This document shows, in pieces, positions 55,101 through 63,720 of a stretch of DNA of 64,000 bases. Origin of the DNA: Lepus europaeus (taxonomy: Eukaryota > Chordata > Mammalia > Lagomorpha > Leporidae); assembly GCF_033115175.1 (NCBI RefSeq), contig NC_084837.1, forward strand, positions 73,245,266-73,309,265, given 5' to 3'. The notes below the pieces were generated by a model. It was not told where the DNA came from and made no database searches. It was given only the letters and a program-made list of their open reading frames with translations. Numbering within the stretch: position 1 is the stretch's first letter; each line of letters opens with the position of its first letter. The translations under genes were made by a program, and so were the position numbers.

Positions 55101-58100
55101 GTGTGGTGGGTAAAACCACTATCTGTGACACCGGCATCCCATATGGGCGCTGGTTCGAGTTCCAGCCACTCCACTTCTGATCCAGCTCCTTGCTAATGGG
55201 CTTGGAAAAGCAGCAGAAGATGGCCAAAGTGTTGGGCTCGTGCACCCATGTGGGAGACCCAGAGGAAGCTCCTGGCTCCTGTCTTCCAATTGGCCCAGCA
55301 CTGACTGTTGGAAGCATTTGGGGAGTGAACCAGCAGATAGAAACCCCCCCCCATCTCCCTCTGTAATCTGCCTTTCAATAAACAAATAAATCTTTTTAAA
55401 AAAAAAAAAAAGGCCAGCGCCGCAGTTCAATAGGCTAATCCTCCACCTGCGGTGCCGGCACACCGGGTTCTAGTCCCGGTCGGGGCGCCGGATTCTGTCC
55501 CGGTCGCTCCTCTTCCAGGCCAGCTCTCTGCTGTGGCCCGGGAGTGCAGTGGAGGATGGCCCAAGTGCTTGGGCCCTGCACCCCATGGGAGACCAGGAGG
55601 AAGCACCTGGCTCCTGCCTTCAGATCAGCGCAGTGCGCCAGCCACAGCGCGCCAGCCACAGTGCGCCGGCTGCAGCAGCCACTGGGGGGTGAACCAACGG
55701 CAAAGGAAGACCTTTCCCTCTGTCTCTCTCTCTCACTGTCCATCTGCCTGTCAAAAAAAAAAAAAAGAGAGAGAGAGAAAAAAAGAAGTGATGTGTGTTA
55801 TAAGAAAATAATAGGAAAAATTGAATCAGTTTCAGTTGGTTTTTCCTTCTGTATCTTCAGATTATTTTTTAAAAGATTTATTTATTTATTTGAGAGGCAG
55901 AGTTACAGATAGAGAGACAGAGAGATCTTCCATCCGCTGGTTCACTCCCCAAACAGTCATAATGGCTGGAGCTGGGCCAATCCGAAACCAGGAGCCAGGA
56001 GCTTCTTCCAGGCCTCCCATGTGGGTACAGAGTCCCAAGCACTCAGGCCATCATCCACTGCTTTCCCAGGTACATTAGCAGAGAGCTGGATAGAAAGTAG
56101 AGTAGCCAGGACTCGAATTGGTACCCATATAGGATGTCAACACTAAAGGTGGAGGCTTAACCTTCTATGCCACAGTGCTAGTTTTTCTTCAGAGTATTAG
56201 AATCACAAACTGGGGGGCCTTTGGCACCGGCATCCTAAATGGGCACTGGTCGTGTCCTGGCTGGTCCTCTTCTGATCCAGCTCTCTGCTATGATCTGGGA
56301 AGGCAGCAGAAGATGACCCTTTATGGCCACTTGGGGAGTGAACCAGCAGATGGAAGACCTTTCTCTCTGTCTCTCCCCTCTCTCTGTCTGTAACTCTACC
56401 TCATAAATAAATAAATAAAATCTTTAAGCACGCGCACACACACACACACACAAATTGGGATGGACATCTGGCCTCATATTAAGACACCTGCATCCCACAG
56501 CACAGTGCCAAGATTGGATTTCCAACTCTAGTTTCCTGCTAATCCTGGGAGGCAGCAGACGATGGCTTAAGTGACTGGGGTCCTACCACCCATGTGGGAG
56601 ACCTGGTTTTCAATCTCAGCTCCTGGCTTTGCCCCAGGCCAATCCTGGCCATTGTGGGCATGTGCAGAGTGCACAAGAGGATGGGAGAGGTGTGTGTGTG
56701 TGTCTCCCTCTCTTGGCCTCTTGAATTTTGATTTTGATCAGCAAGAGTCAACAACCTCCACCAGCAGGAGGGGCTAAAGTCATCAACAGATTTCTGTGCA
56801 CCTAGGTTCTAACTCACAATGTCCCTAAGAGGACAATCACCGGACCCCTTCTCAGCAAGGTAAGGCCTGGGAGGGAAATGTTAGCAACAGCTTGGCTTAG
56901 CTGCTAATTGGAAGAGAAAGAGGAGACCCCAGGAAGTCACTGAGGTTGCAGGACGCCAGATGGCCTCTACAGAGGGGGCCAGCACAGGCAAGTTGCAGGC
57001 AGGGAGCAAAGAGTTTAAGCAAATAGCAACTCCAGCTCCCCATCCCCTCCCTACTTTCAGTTTCTATACTGTTCTCCAGAGGTTCTTCCAGGGTTGCCAA
57101 ACAATCCAAACAAAAAAGTTCAAGTGGCAGCCTGGAGCCAGGTCAGTTTCCTCCAGAGCTTTGACTCAATTGGGAGGAGGAGCCAGGACATGGAAAAAGC
57201 AACAGCTAAATCTAGAATACAGGGTTAGGGAAGGGGCCTGCTTGTCTCAAAGGGCATAAACCCAGCCAGGGAAATTCCAGCCCAGGCAAGTTTACATCTT
57301 AGGTCTGAACTATATTTGTTTAATAATTTCTCAACCCAGCCCAACAGTTTCAGTTTCCCAGACCCACTTCCTCAAACGCCTGTACTCTGGTGGAGATGCC
57401 CAAACCTGAACTGCTCCAGCAAGGGCAGTAAGCTGTTGACTGGAGAGCAGGCCTCAAGGCCATTCTCGAAGGTCAAGTCTTCCACCGGCTGCACCTCCTC
57501 ACTCAGCCCTTCCCCGGGCCCTATCTGCCAGAACCATTCCAGGGCCTATCGTTCCATTCCAGGGCCTATGGTTCCATTCCAGGGCCTGTGGTTTCAGGCC
57601 AGTCATGCTTCCTTGTGGATTAGGCCCACATGTAGGTGGAAGACCCACCATGTGCCAGGCGCCAGGCTAGGCACGGAAGATGCAAAGATGAATCAGACAA
57701 GTTCCCTGGCCTCTCAAGGAACTGCAGGCTAAATGCTCACCATGAGTGAAAACAGAACATGTATTCTTTTTTTTTTTTTTTTTTGATAGGCAGAGTGGAC
57801 AGTGTGAGAGAGAGACAGAGAGAAAGGTCTTCTTTTTTTTTTTTTTTGCCGTTGATTCACCCTCCAATGGCCGCTGCGGCCGGCACACCGCACTGATCCG
57901 ATGGCAGGAGCCAGGTGCTTCCTCCTGGTCTCCCATGGGGTGCAGGGCCCAAGCACTTGAGCCATCCTCCACTGCACTCCCGGGCCACAGCAGAGACCTG
58001 GCCTGGAAGAGGGGCAACCGGGACAGAATCCGGCGCCCAGACCGGGACTAGAACCCGGTGTGCCAGCACTGCAAGGTGGAGGATTAGCCTATTGAGCCAC

Positions 58101-61100
58101 GGTGCCGGCCCAGAACATGTATTCTGATGTGGCCCCAGCATCTAGTGCGGGGTCTCAAACAAATCAAGTTTAATCAAAATAGGTAAAGAAACAATGAATA
58201 TCAGTTAATACTATTAATGACTATAAAGGAATGGTGGGAAAGGTCATAAAGCTTTTTTAAAAAAATATTTTATTTATTTATTTGACAGGTAAAGTAAAGT
58301 TACAGACAGTGAGAGAGAGAGACAGAGAGAAAGGTCTTCCATCCACTGGTTCACTCCCCAAATGGCTGCAATGGCTGGAGCTGCACCGATCTGAAGCCAA
58401 GAGCCAGGAGTTTCTTCTGGGTCTCCCACCCGGGTGCACGGGCCTAAGCACTTGCTATCCCAGGCCATAGCAGAGAGCTGGACTGGAAGAGGAGCAATCA
58501 GGACTAGAACCAGCGCCCATAAGGGATGCCGGCGCCGCAGGTGGAGGATTAACCCAGTGCGCCACGGTGCCGGCCCCCATAAAGATATTTTCTAAGTCAC
58601 TGGCAGAAGTGAGGTCCATCTGGTGTCAGCCTGGCCAGGTTCCTGAACCTTCACATCCTTCTTTCCTATAAAGGAATTCCTGGGCCCCCCAGGCCCACCT
58701 CAAGGGCAGAGAGACTCAACACTAACAGGAAACAAAACAGAATGTGTACAGCCTATCTGCAGACCACACAGAACCCATCCCCTTCTCACTACCTCCTTGT
58801 CTCCTCCATTGGTCCAAGAGATGCTCCTTTCTCACGCACAATACTGCAAATGTCTCAGCGCTCTGCTTTCCCTGCCTTGGTGCTGGCTCGCCTGCAGCCT
58901 GCCCTTAAAGCAACAGCCAGAGCGATCTTTTGTTTTGTATTTTGTTTTCACTGAGAGGGAGACAAAGGGAGAGAGAGAGAGAAGACAGAGAGAGAGAGCA
59001 AATGAGCAAGAGAAAGGGCTTCCCCATCTACCGATTCATTCCCCAAATGCCCACAGTGACTAGGATGAGGCCAGGGTCAGATCCAGGAGCCAGGTACTCA
59101 ATCCAGGTCTCCCACTCACATAGTAGGAATCCAATCACTTGAGCCCATTGCTGCCTCCCAGGGTCTGCATGAGCAGGAAGCTGGAGCCAGGGGCCACAGC
59201 TGGGAATCGAACCCAGGCACTCCTATGTGGGACACAGGTGTTGTAATCACACGGGCAAACACCCATCCCTGGAGTGACCCTTTTTAATCCATGAGTCAGA
59301 TCATGTCACTCTTTTGCTCAAACTCCTCCAATGTGTTCCATGTTGGAGAAAAAGCCAAAGTCCACCCAACGATCTTCAAGGCCCTAAGTGATCTGGTCTA
59401 ACTATAACCCACCACATGCTGAACACCAGCTACACACCTCCAGGAATGTCTTGGTTATGCTTGCTCGCAGGGCCTCTGCACCACCGACTGCTCCTTCTAC
59501 CTGGAATGTTCTTCCCAAGATTCCTCACAGCTCCCTCCCTTACCTCCTTCTCAGGGAAGCCTTGCCTGGCTGCCCCACTTCTAATCATAGCCAACCCTAC
59601 TAGTCTTCCCTCGGGGCCTTCCTGGCTTAATTTCTTTTTTTCATTTCCCTTATCAATATCCCATATGTTTGTTTACTTGCGTCTCCAGAGACTAAAATGC
59701 AGTTCCCCAAGGGCATAGTTTGTTTTTGTTTTTTGTTTTTTTTTTACTCACTAATACATCACCAGGAAGGCAGAGCTAGAAAAAGGGAAAACTGCACGGT
59801 GCATGGCTGACAGACACAGCTGGGGCGGAGTGCTGAGGGTGCAGGCAGGCTGCAACGTGACACGGGTGCCCAGGAAAGGCCTCACAGAGGAGACATTGAA
59901 GCAAAGACGTAAGGCGGTGACGCACTTACACAGCCAGATCAGTTCTCTATCACTTAACCAGGGCCCCATGAAAAATGAAAATGAGGGCCCCTTATTCACA
60001 AATGCTTAAACATGGCAAAGCACGACAGCAGAGCATTAAGCGAAGCGTGAGGCTTTTGGGAGCATGGGGCTTTGTGTGACCAGACAGGTCACCCACACAA
60101 GCATGCCCGTGTGCACCCAGCCACCCACCCACCCACACACCCAGGAAGCAGGCCCTGCACGCAACCATTAGGGAAAGAGTGTTCCAAGTAAGATCCAACA
60201 ACAAATACAAGGACCCCCCCCCCCCCCCCCCGAGGAACATGGCTTTGGCAGCAAGCAAAGAAGCCATGCTTGCTAAAAAGCGAGATTTCTGGATTCCTTT
60301 TCTGGGTATTGTGTTCCCCTGGGTCCAAGGGCAGTGGGGATCCTTCATCACCTTGTGTCTGCCCCGAGTCCCCCTTCTCCTGTCAAGGCAAGTTTGAGGA
60401 GCACAGATCAGCCCATATCCCAAGATGCACCCTGGTGCCAGCCCCTGAGCACTACTTCAGATAATGGGCTCCCAACCTAGTGCCCTGGGAACCCAGGACT
60501 GGCACTTGGGTCTCTACCTCACCCCTTGTCAGAGGTTCTGGGAATCTCCTGGTGCCTACAGTACTACCGGCTTTTCCCAGGCTCCTCGCCAAGGGACAGA
60601 AGTCCTGCCTGGACTCAGCTGGGTGGCTGAGGAGCTGCCGTCAGTGGCAGGTTCCTTGGGAGTCCCTCCTCTCCAGGCAGACAGCAGAGCTGTTCTCTAC
60701 TCACGCCAGGTCAGCTGCTTGCCTGGACTGACTGAATTTCCAGGTGTACCGCCTTGGGTCTCTAACCCCCAACATCTCATCGTGGACTCTATTTAAATGT
60801 GTCGTAGGTGAGCTTGGCTGTGAATATGACAACCTTAACTCACTCAACTCATTTCTATTCAGTCATGAAAACACTTTTCTGTCTTTTTACTTCCACCTAA
60901 AATCTCATTTATAGTGCGTAAAACAAATTCATACCTACAGATATTAGCTAAAGCAGCAATATCACTTCACTGTTAGAGTAAGTATTATCCCTTTCACTGA
61001 TCCAATATAACCGGTGGAGAAGGGCCTAAGAGTTTTGCCAAAGCAATGATACGTACTCCATACACCAATGGTTCCTGGCCAGGGGTGAGTTTGCCTCCAA

Positions 61101-63289
61101 AGCAATACCGGCAATGTGTGGAAGTGGCCAGGGGAGAGCTACTGGCATCCAGCAGGTAGAGGCCAGAGATGCTGCTAAATATGCTAAATACGTGGGCGGC
61201 CTCCCACGGCAGAGAATGCTCCTCTCCATAACCTCAACAGTGCCCAGGCAGAGAAGCCCTGCAGTGGATCATTGTGATTACAAACTAGAGTCCCGACTCA
61301 TTCTACTCGAGACAAATATCTTTAAAGCTAAAGTCTTTCCTTAAAAAGTACTGAAGGGTCCGGCGCTGTGGCACAGGGGGTAAAGCCATCGCCTGCAGTG
61401 CCAGCAACTTAAATAGGCACTGATTCGAGACCCGGCTGTTCCACCTCCGATCTAGCTCTCTGCTACGGTCGGGAAAGCAGTCGAAGATGGCCCAAGTCCT
61501 TGGGCCTCTGCACCCGCGTGGGAGACCCGGAAGAAGCTCCTGGCTCCTGGTCTCAGATCGGCACACCTCCGGGCCTTGTGGCCATTTGGGGAGTGAACCA
61601 GTGGATGGAAGACCTACCTACCCCTCTCTCTCTCTCTGCCTCTCCCTCTCTGTAACTCTGCCTTTCACATAAATAAATAAATCTTTAAAAAAAAAAAGTG
61701 CTAAAAACTCTTACACTTTCATGGAAAAGGGTGACAAGGTCAGGAGAAACAGGCTCTCCATCAGACAACACAGCAGGTACTGATGAAAGGTGAGACCTGC
61801 TTAACAGCCGGAAACCACACAAGTGAAACCACAGAGGACTAAGTGTACAGGGACTGCTGCGACAAGATGCCATGGGAAATAGCACTCCCTGGACACCACA
61901 GACCCCTCACCTAGCAGGTCAGATGCACCAGAAGACCCCCCCCCCTTCCTCACTAAGGAGGAGACTGTCACACCTATCTCTAGGCTACCTGTGAAAGTCA
62001 AACCAAGTCTCTAGGCTACCTGTGAAAGTCAGACCAAGAGGGAACAGGACAATCGCAGTGCCTGGCACGCAGCCGGCATTCAGCAGAAGGCAGCTAGGGG
62101 TAGTTCCCAGTCGACTTTGCTCTGGCTCTAACCCTAAGCCAGGCCCCACTAACACAGAGAGGACCCTAGTTCTGAGTTCATTCAAAGGTTTCCCAAGAAG
62201 GTGGAACGGGGCGCTCCCTGGCTGGATCAAGTCAGCACCTGACAGCGCTACGAAGTCCCTGCTCTCAAAATGCTCGCTAGGTAGAAGGTAAACACAGACC
62301 CACTTCATATGCAAAACAGATGGCTCCCTCTCTGTCCAGCAGCGAAGGGCCAGCCAGAGTTTCGCTTTAAGGGAAAGACACAGATAAGATCATCTTTCTG
62401 CCCACTGCAGTCCAAGATGCTTCAGGAAAGAACACTGAAAACTGACACGGCGCTCCAACGTCAAACGGCCATCACACAGCTCAGAGTTAATTATAAGTAA
62501 TTTTAACGAAACACGTTGTTCCCTCCGGTTTCCGTGCCCTTCCCAGAGGTGAAACGCAATACCGCCAAGACGCAGACGCCTATAAATTAGTAATAAGCAC
62601 GGCTCTCCAGCTCACCTAGAACACAGTTCTTGGCTGGGCTTAGCGACAGGTGTCACATTCACAGTGACCCGTGAGCCCTGGGGTGCAATTTCACTTCTAA
62701 ATACAGACATCGAATCGATGGCACCATAACCATCGAGTGGGGACAGTGGTACCCTTCCTGACTCTTGACTTACAAAAAGAATCAAATTCGCCTCCGCTTG
62801 GCTGTGAGTAAACGGCAGATGGGGGATGCCTCGTCCTCTCTGGCCTCTCTCCCGCCACAGAGGCGGTCTGAGCTGGGGCAGGGCCCCGGGAACTCGACGC
62901 AGCTACCCCGGGGAAGGGAGCCCGGGCGGCCCGCCCCTCTGGCTGCGGCACCCGCGCGCGGAGCCAGCGCTGGGGCCCGCCCGGGGCCGCCCCCGCGCCC
63001 TGCTCACCGTGACTCCGTACTTGAGCGCGATGCCCTGCAGCGTGTCGCCGGCGCGGACCCGGTGCTCCACGCGGCGCTCGAGGACGCCGGCGCCCAGCGG
63101 CGCCCGCACGCTGGCCGTGCTGCCGTACGAGCGGGTCTTGGTGCGGGCCAGGCTCAGCGACAGCTCGGCCTCCTCCGACTCGGAGCCCGAGCGCGAGCGC
63201 GGCGGCGGCGGCGGCGGCGAGGGGGCCGAGGCCCGCGGCGCGCGGGGGCCGCCTTCCCGCAGGGACGGCGCGGGCGAGAGATCCGCCAT
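43065..63289 (-). CDS. LYSMD2: LysM domain-containing protein 2 (LYSMD2), 3 exons, 218 aa
   Basis: Exons at 63289-63008, 47655-47324 and 43107-43065 (minus strand) join to one frame ending SPYATSLYHS. The N-terminus MADLSPAPSLREGG leads a proline-, serine- and acid-rich region with a TRSYGST motif. A single LysM domain follows at about residues 74-118, its fold split between exon 1 (HRVRAGDTLQGIALKYGVT) and exon 2 (MEQIKRANNLFTNDCIFLKK). The C-terminal part holds PPPSPQEP and a predicted helical segment around FLQRLDQQIKLSTQAAQKL. No signal peptide or membrane segment is seen, so it is probably intracellular. LysM folds bind N-acetylglucosamine polymers in bacteria and plants, but the role of this animal protein is not established. 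The length is close to human (215 as I recall it). Confidence 0.96.
43198..43496 (+). mobile_element. Old C-repeat
   Basis: Diverged plus-strand copy ending TTTTTCAAATAAATTTTTAA. Confidence 0.82.
43649..43974 (+). mobile_element. C-repeat with target duplication
   Basis: AGATTATAAATT at 43637-43648 recurs at 43975-43986. Full-length plus-strand copy. Confidence 0.95.
44160..44322 (+). repeat. L1 3' UTR fragment
   Basis: G-rich GGAGAGGGAGGAGGAAGGGA followed by an A/T-rich end TTCCTTAAATAAAAGG resembles the lagomorph L1 3' UTR seen at 34250-34400. Confidence 0.5.
44325..44600 (-). mobile_element. Old C-repeat
   Basis: Diverged minus-strand copy lacking its poly-T head, ending ATGCCCAC. Confidence 0.78.
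44602..44975 (-). repeat. Inverted duplication, copy B
   Basis: Reverse complement of copy A (19990-20335). It runs from TAAATTATATT through CGACAGTTGAACCTCAGCAT and CCCAGCAGTCAGGGCAAAGA to AAGAAATAAGCTCAGGGCTG, the last bases being the start of a C-repeat, as in copy A. Confidence 0.9.
44965..45220 (+). mobile_element. C-repeat, internally deleted, adjoining copy B
   Basis: Head GGGCTGGTTGGGGCACAGCA equals the reverse complement of the C-repeat head at copy A. The middle lacks the segment between GACTCAGAAGAAG and TAAATGGAAGATC. Confidence 0.92.
45447..45800 (+). mobile_element. CSINE2 with a duplicated 5' head
   Basis: Begins GCTGGCGCTGTGGCTCACT then restarts GGCCGGTGCCACGGCTCACT. The tail is A-rich. 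GAAATAAG precedes it (45439) and follows it (45801). Confidence 0.93.
45811..46159 (+). mobile_element. C-repeat in tandem with the previous copy
   Basis: Flanked by GAAATAAGAG at 45801-45810 and 46160-46169. Full length, with (CT)n at 46069-46100. Confidence 0.95.
46208..46546 (+). mobile_element. C-repeat nested in an older C-repeat (same strand)
   Basis: Full-length plus-strand copy. The flanks CGCTGCTCC and ACTGCTCTGG are the decayed target duplication. Confidence 0.92.
46784..47071 (-). mobile_element. C-repeat nested in an older C-repeat (opposite strand)
   Basis: Minus-strand copy from poly-T to CACCACAGCGCC. The flanks CACTCTGCC and CACACTGCC match. It has a central deletion. Confidence 0.92.
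47324..47655 (-). CDS. LYSMD2: LYSMD2 coding exon 2
   Basis: 332 bases. The acceptor is cattttTAG|ATG and the donor AGCAG|gtaaag. Encodes MEQIKRANNLFTNDCIFLKK onward to KLKGESR. The first codon is ATG, so a transcript with another first exon could start here and make a 124-residue form with only half a LysM domain. Confidence 0.96.
48375..48560 (+). repeat. MIR SINE fossil
   Basis: TTCACAAATGAGAAGATGGA and GTCCACAGGCTGCTCAGTG resemble the MIR core and 3' half. Confidence 0.65.
48700..48850 (+). repeat. MIR SINE fossil
   Basis: GACCTGGTTCAAATCCCAGC matches the MIR 5' half very closely. Confidence 0.75.
49354..49640 (+). mobile_element. C-repeat
   Basis: Plus-strand copy from GGCTGGTGCTGTGGTGCAG with a deleted CT tract (jumps to GCAGCCTTTCAAATAAATAA). 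Confidence 0.9.
49651..50018 (+). mobile_element. C-repeat
   Basis: Plus-strand full-length copy with a long (CT)n and TTTCAAATAAATAAATAAAT tail. Confidence 0.92.
50026..50320 (+). mobile_element. C-repeat
   Basis: Plus-strand copy from GGTAGGCACTGTGGC to TTCCTTCCAAAAACAAA. Confidence 0.9.
50334..50627 (+). mobile_element. C-repeat, 5' truncated, target duplication kept
   Basis: GATACTGTATTAA at 50321-50333 recurs at 50628-50640. The head is missing (starts GCTGCTGCTATTTGTGAC). Confidence 0.93.
50641..51679 (-). other. Unique LYSMD2 intron 1 sequence
   Basis: A GA-rich run at 50707-50742 and otherwise no recognised repeat. Overlapping open frames at 51009-51441 show no domain. Confidence 0.5.
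51680..51999 (+). mobile_element. C-repeat with target duplication
   Basis: AACTGCATAAT at 51669-51679 and AACTGCATGAT at 52000-52010 flank the element. Confidence 0.93.
52011..53165 (-). other. Unique LYSMD2 intron 1 sequence
   Basis: GC-richer segment to about 52770, then a MIR fossil (52770-52960), then AT-rich sequence. Confidence 0.5.
52770..52960 (+). repeat. MIR SINE fossil
   Basis: TCTGTGCCTGTGGTCTTATC and the 3' landmarks around ATACATGGGACATGGCACCC fit the MIR 3' half. Confidence 0.6.
53166..53480 (-). mobile_element. Old C-repeat
   Basis: Minus-strand diverged copy with a GACA repeat at 53213-53230, ending AGTGCAGCCCC. Confidence 0.85.
53531..53888 (+). mobile_element. C-repeat with target duplication
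   Basis: Plus-strand copy with an internal duplication of GCATCCCAT..GAG. AAAAAACTAATTT and AAAAAACTAGTTT flank it. Confidence 0.92.
53917..54215 (+). mobile_element. Old C-repeat
   Basis: Diverged plus-strand copy without an A tail. Confidence 0.78.
54232..54570 (+). mobile_element. C-repeat
   Basis: Plus-strand full-length copy from GGGGCCCGCGCTGTGGCG to TTTCAAGTAAATAAATAAAT. Confidence 0.94.
54571..55086 (-). other. Unique LYSMD2 intron 1 sequence
   Basis: No recognised element. Confidence 0.5.
55087..55411 (+). mobile_element. C-repeat
   Basis: Plus-strand full-length copy. The CT tract is replaced by a C run near 55344-55353. Confidence 0.93.
55412..55766 (+). mobile_element. CSINE2 abutting the previous copy
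   Basis: Starts right after the preceding A tail. Contains a small tandem of GCGCCAGCCACAGC units at 55634-55675. Confidence 0.93.
55867..56185 (-). mobile_element. C-repeat with target duplication
   Basis: TCTTCAGATTATT at 55854-55866 and TCTTCAGAGTATT at 56186-56198 flank it. Confidence 0.93.
56222..56428 (+). mobile_element. C-repeat, 5' truncated and internally deleted
   Basis: Starts GGCACCGGCATCC, lacks the middle, and ends CATAAATAAATAAATAAAAT. A (CA)n run follows at 56429-56452. Confidence 0.88.
56457..56735 (+). mobile_element. Old C-repeat
   Basis: Diverged plus-strand copy with (GT)n at 56692-56703. Confidence 0.75.
56736..57767 (-). other. LYSMD2 intron 1, unique stretch with a minisatellite
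   Basis: Contains the 20-bp x3 minisatellite at 57532-57591 and an antisense L2 end near 57650-57735. The 138-codon open frame at 57316-57732 has no recognisable domain. Confidence 0.5.
57532..57591. repeat. Minisatellite, 20-bp unit x3
   Basis: The unit TTCCATTCCAGGGCCTATGG is repeated three times with one to three changes. Confidence 0.9.
57768..58110 (-). mobile_element. CSINE2 with perfect 15-bp target duplication
   Basis: CAGAACATGTATTCT at 57753-57767 recurs at 58111-58125. An internal poly-T (57830-57847) shows expansion of the A-run upstream of its CT tract. Confidence 0.96.
58252..58577 (-). mobile_element. C-repeat
   Basis: CATAAAG flanks at 58245-58251 and 58578-58584. Full length except a short deletion at GCACTTGCTATCCCAGG. 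Confidence 0.93.
58745..59735 (+). repeat. L2 LINE fossil, split by a C-repeat
   Basis: Left part ends AGCCAGAGCGATCTTTT. The right part resumes at TCAGATCATGTCACTCTTTT, then GGCCCTAAGTGATCTGGTCT and TACCTGGAATGTTCTTCCCA. Sense strand, close to the L2 3' consensus. Confidence 0.85.
58931..59270 (-). mobile_element. Old C-repeat inside L2
   Basis: Minus-strand diverged copy placed exactly at the point where L2 homology pauses. Confidence 0.85.
60214..60231. repeat. (C)18 homopolymer
   Basis: Eighteen consecutive C on the + strand, hence an 18-G run in the LYSMD2 pre-mRNA. Confidence 0.95.
61055..61265 (+). repeat. MER20-like hAT-Charlie fossil
   Basis: ACTGGCATCCAGCAGGTAGA then GGCCAGAGATGCTGCTAAAT matches the well-known MER20 core. 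Confidence 0.7.
61356..61697 (+). mobile_element. C-repeat
   Basis: Plus-strand full-length copy from GGGTCCGGCGCTGTGGC. AAAAAGTACTGAA and AAAAAGTGCTAAA flank it. Confidence 0.94.
61698..63007 (-). other. LYSMD2 intron 1, 5' end
   Basis: Unique sequence with a 31-bp tandem duplication at 61977-62038 and rising CpG content from about 62820. It ends at the exon 1 donor. Confidence 0.55.
61977..62038. repeat. Tandem duplication, 31-bp unit x2
   Basis: The unit starting TCTCTAGGCTACCTGTGAAA is present twice head to tail with one mismatch. Confidence 0.92.
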
Positions 63290-63720
63290 GGAGCCTGCCG
63301 GGGCCGCCAGGTCGCCGAGCCTCGCCTAGGGGGCGGCGCCTCGTCCGCCGCCGCCGCCGCCTCTTCCTCCTCACAGGGGCTGCGGCTGGCCGTGCCGCGG
63401 GGGCGGCGGGCGGGAGGCCGAGGCGGGGAGCTGCGGGCCGGGCATGGCGGGCGCCTCCTTTCTCCTCCTCCTGCACGTCCTGCCGTTCCCGGCGCCCGCG
63501 GCACACGCGGCTCACGCGCACCTGCAGGAGGGAAGAGCGAGTCGAGCTCCCGCAGCCGCGCGGCGGCACGCCGAGGCTCCACCCTGCCCGCCCGGCCGAG
63601 GGAGGCCCTGCGCCGCCGCGAGGGTGCGGGGCTGGGCGAGGCCGCCCCGCAGGCGTCCTAGGCCCTCCGGTGGACTCCCGCGCCGAGCCCGCAGAGCCGG
63701 GCTACAGTGCAAAGTCTGAG
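62820..63720 (-). promoter_or_regulatory. LYSMD2: CpG island over the LYSMD2 promoter and exon 1
   Basis: Very GC- and CpG-rich, covering the start of intron 1, exon 1 and about 430 bases upstream of the ATG, with no TATA box. A housekeeping-type promoter is inferred. Long open frames on both strands across the island are composition artefacts. Confidence 0.85.
63008..63289 (-). CDS. LYSMD2: LYSMD2 coding exon 1
   Basis: 94 codons from ATG at 63289 (MADLSPAPSL) to KYGVT, donor ACG|gtgagc, phase 0. A run of six prolines (GGC repeat on the + strand, about 63199-63219) is longer than I recall in human. Confidence 0.96.

Larger units (their letters stand above)
59736..61355 (-). other. LYSMD2 intron 1, distal part
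   Basis: Contains a probable antisense L2 piece at about 59835-59935, a CCCA tandem near 60118-60140, an 18-base C run at 60214-60231 and a MER20-like element at 61055-61265. No coding signal. Confidence 0.5.

Noticed and set aside
57316-57732. 138-codon open frame in LYSMD2 intron 1
   Set aside because: Crosses the 20-bp minisatellite and an antisense L2 end and has no domain.
62765-63661. Long plus-strand open frame (298 codons) across the LYSMD2 CpG island, and a 290-codon minus-strand frame over it
   Set aside because: Stop codons are depleted by GC content. Only the 94-codon LYSMD2 exon 1 frame has a domain and a splice donor.
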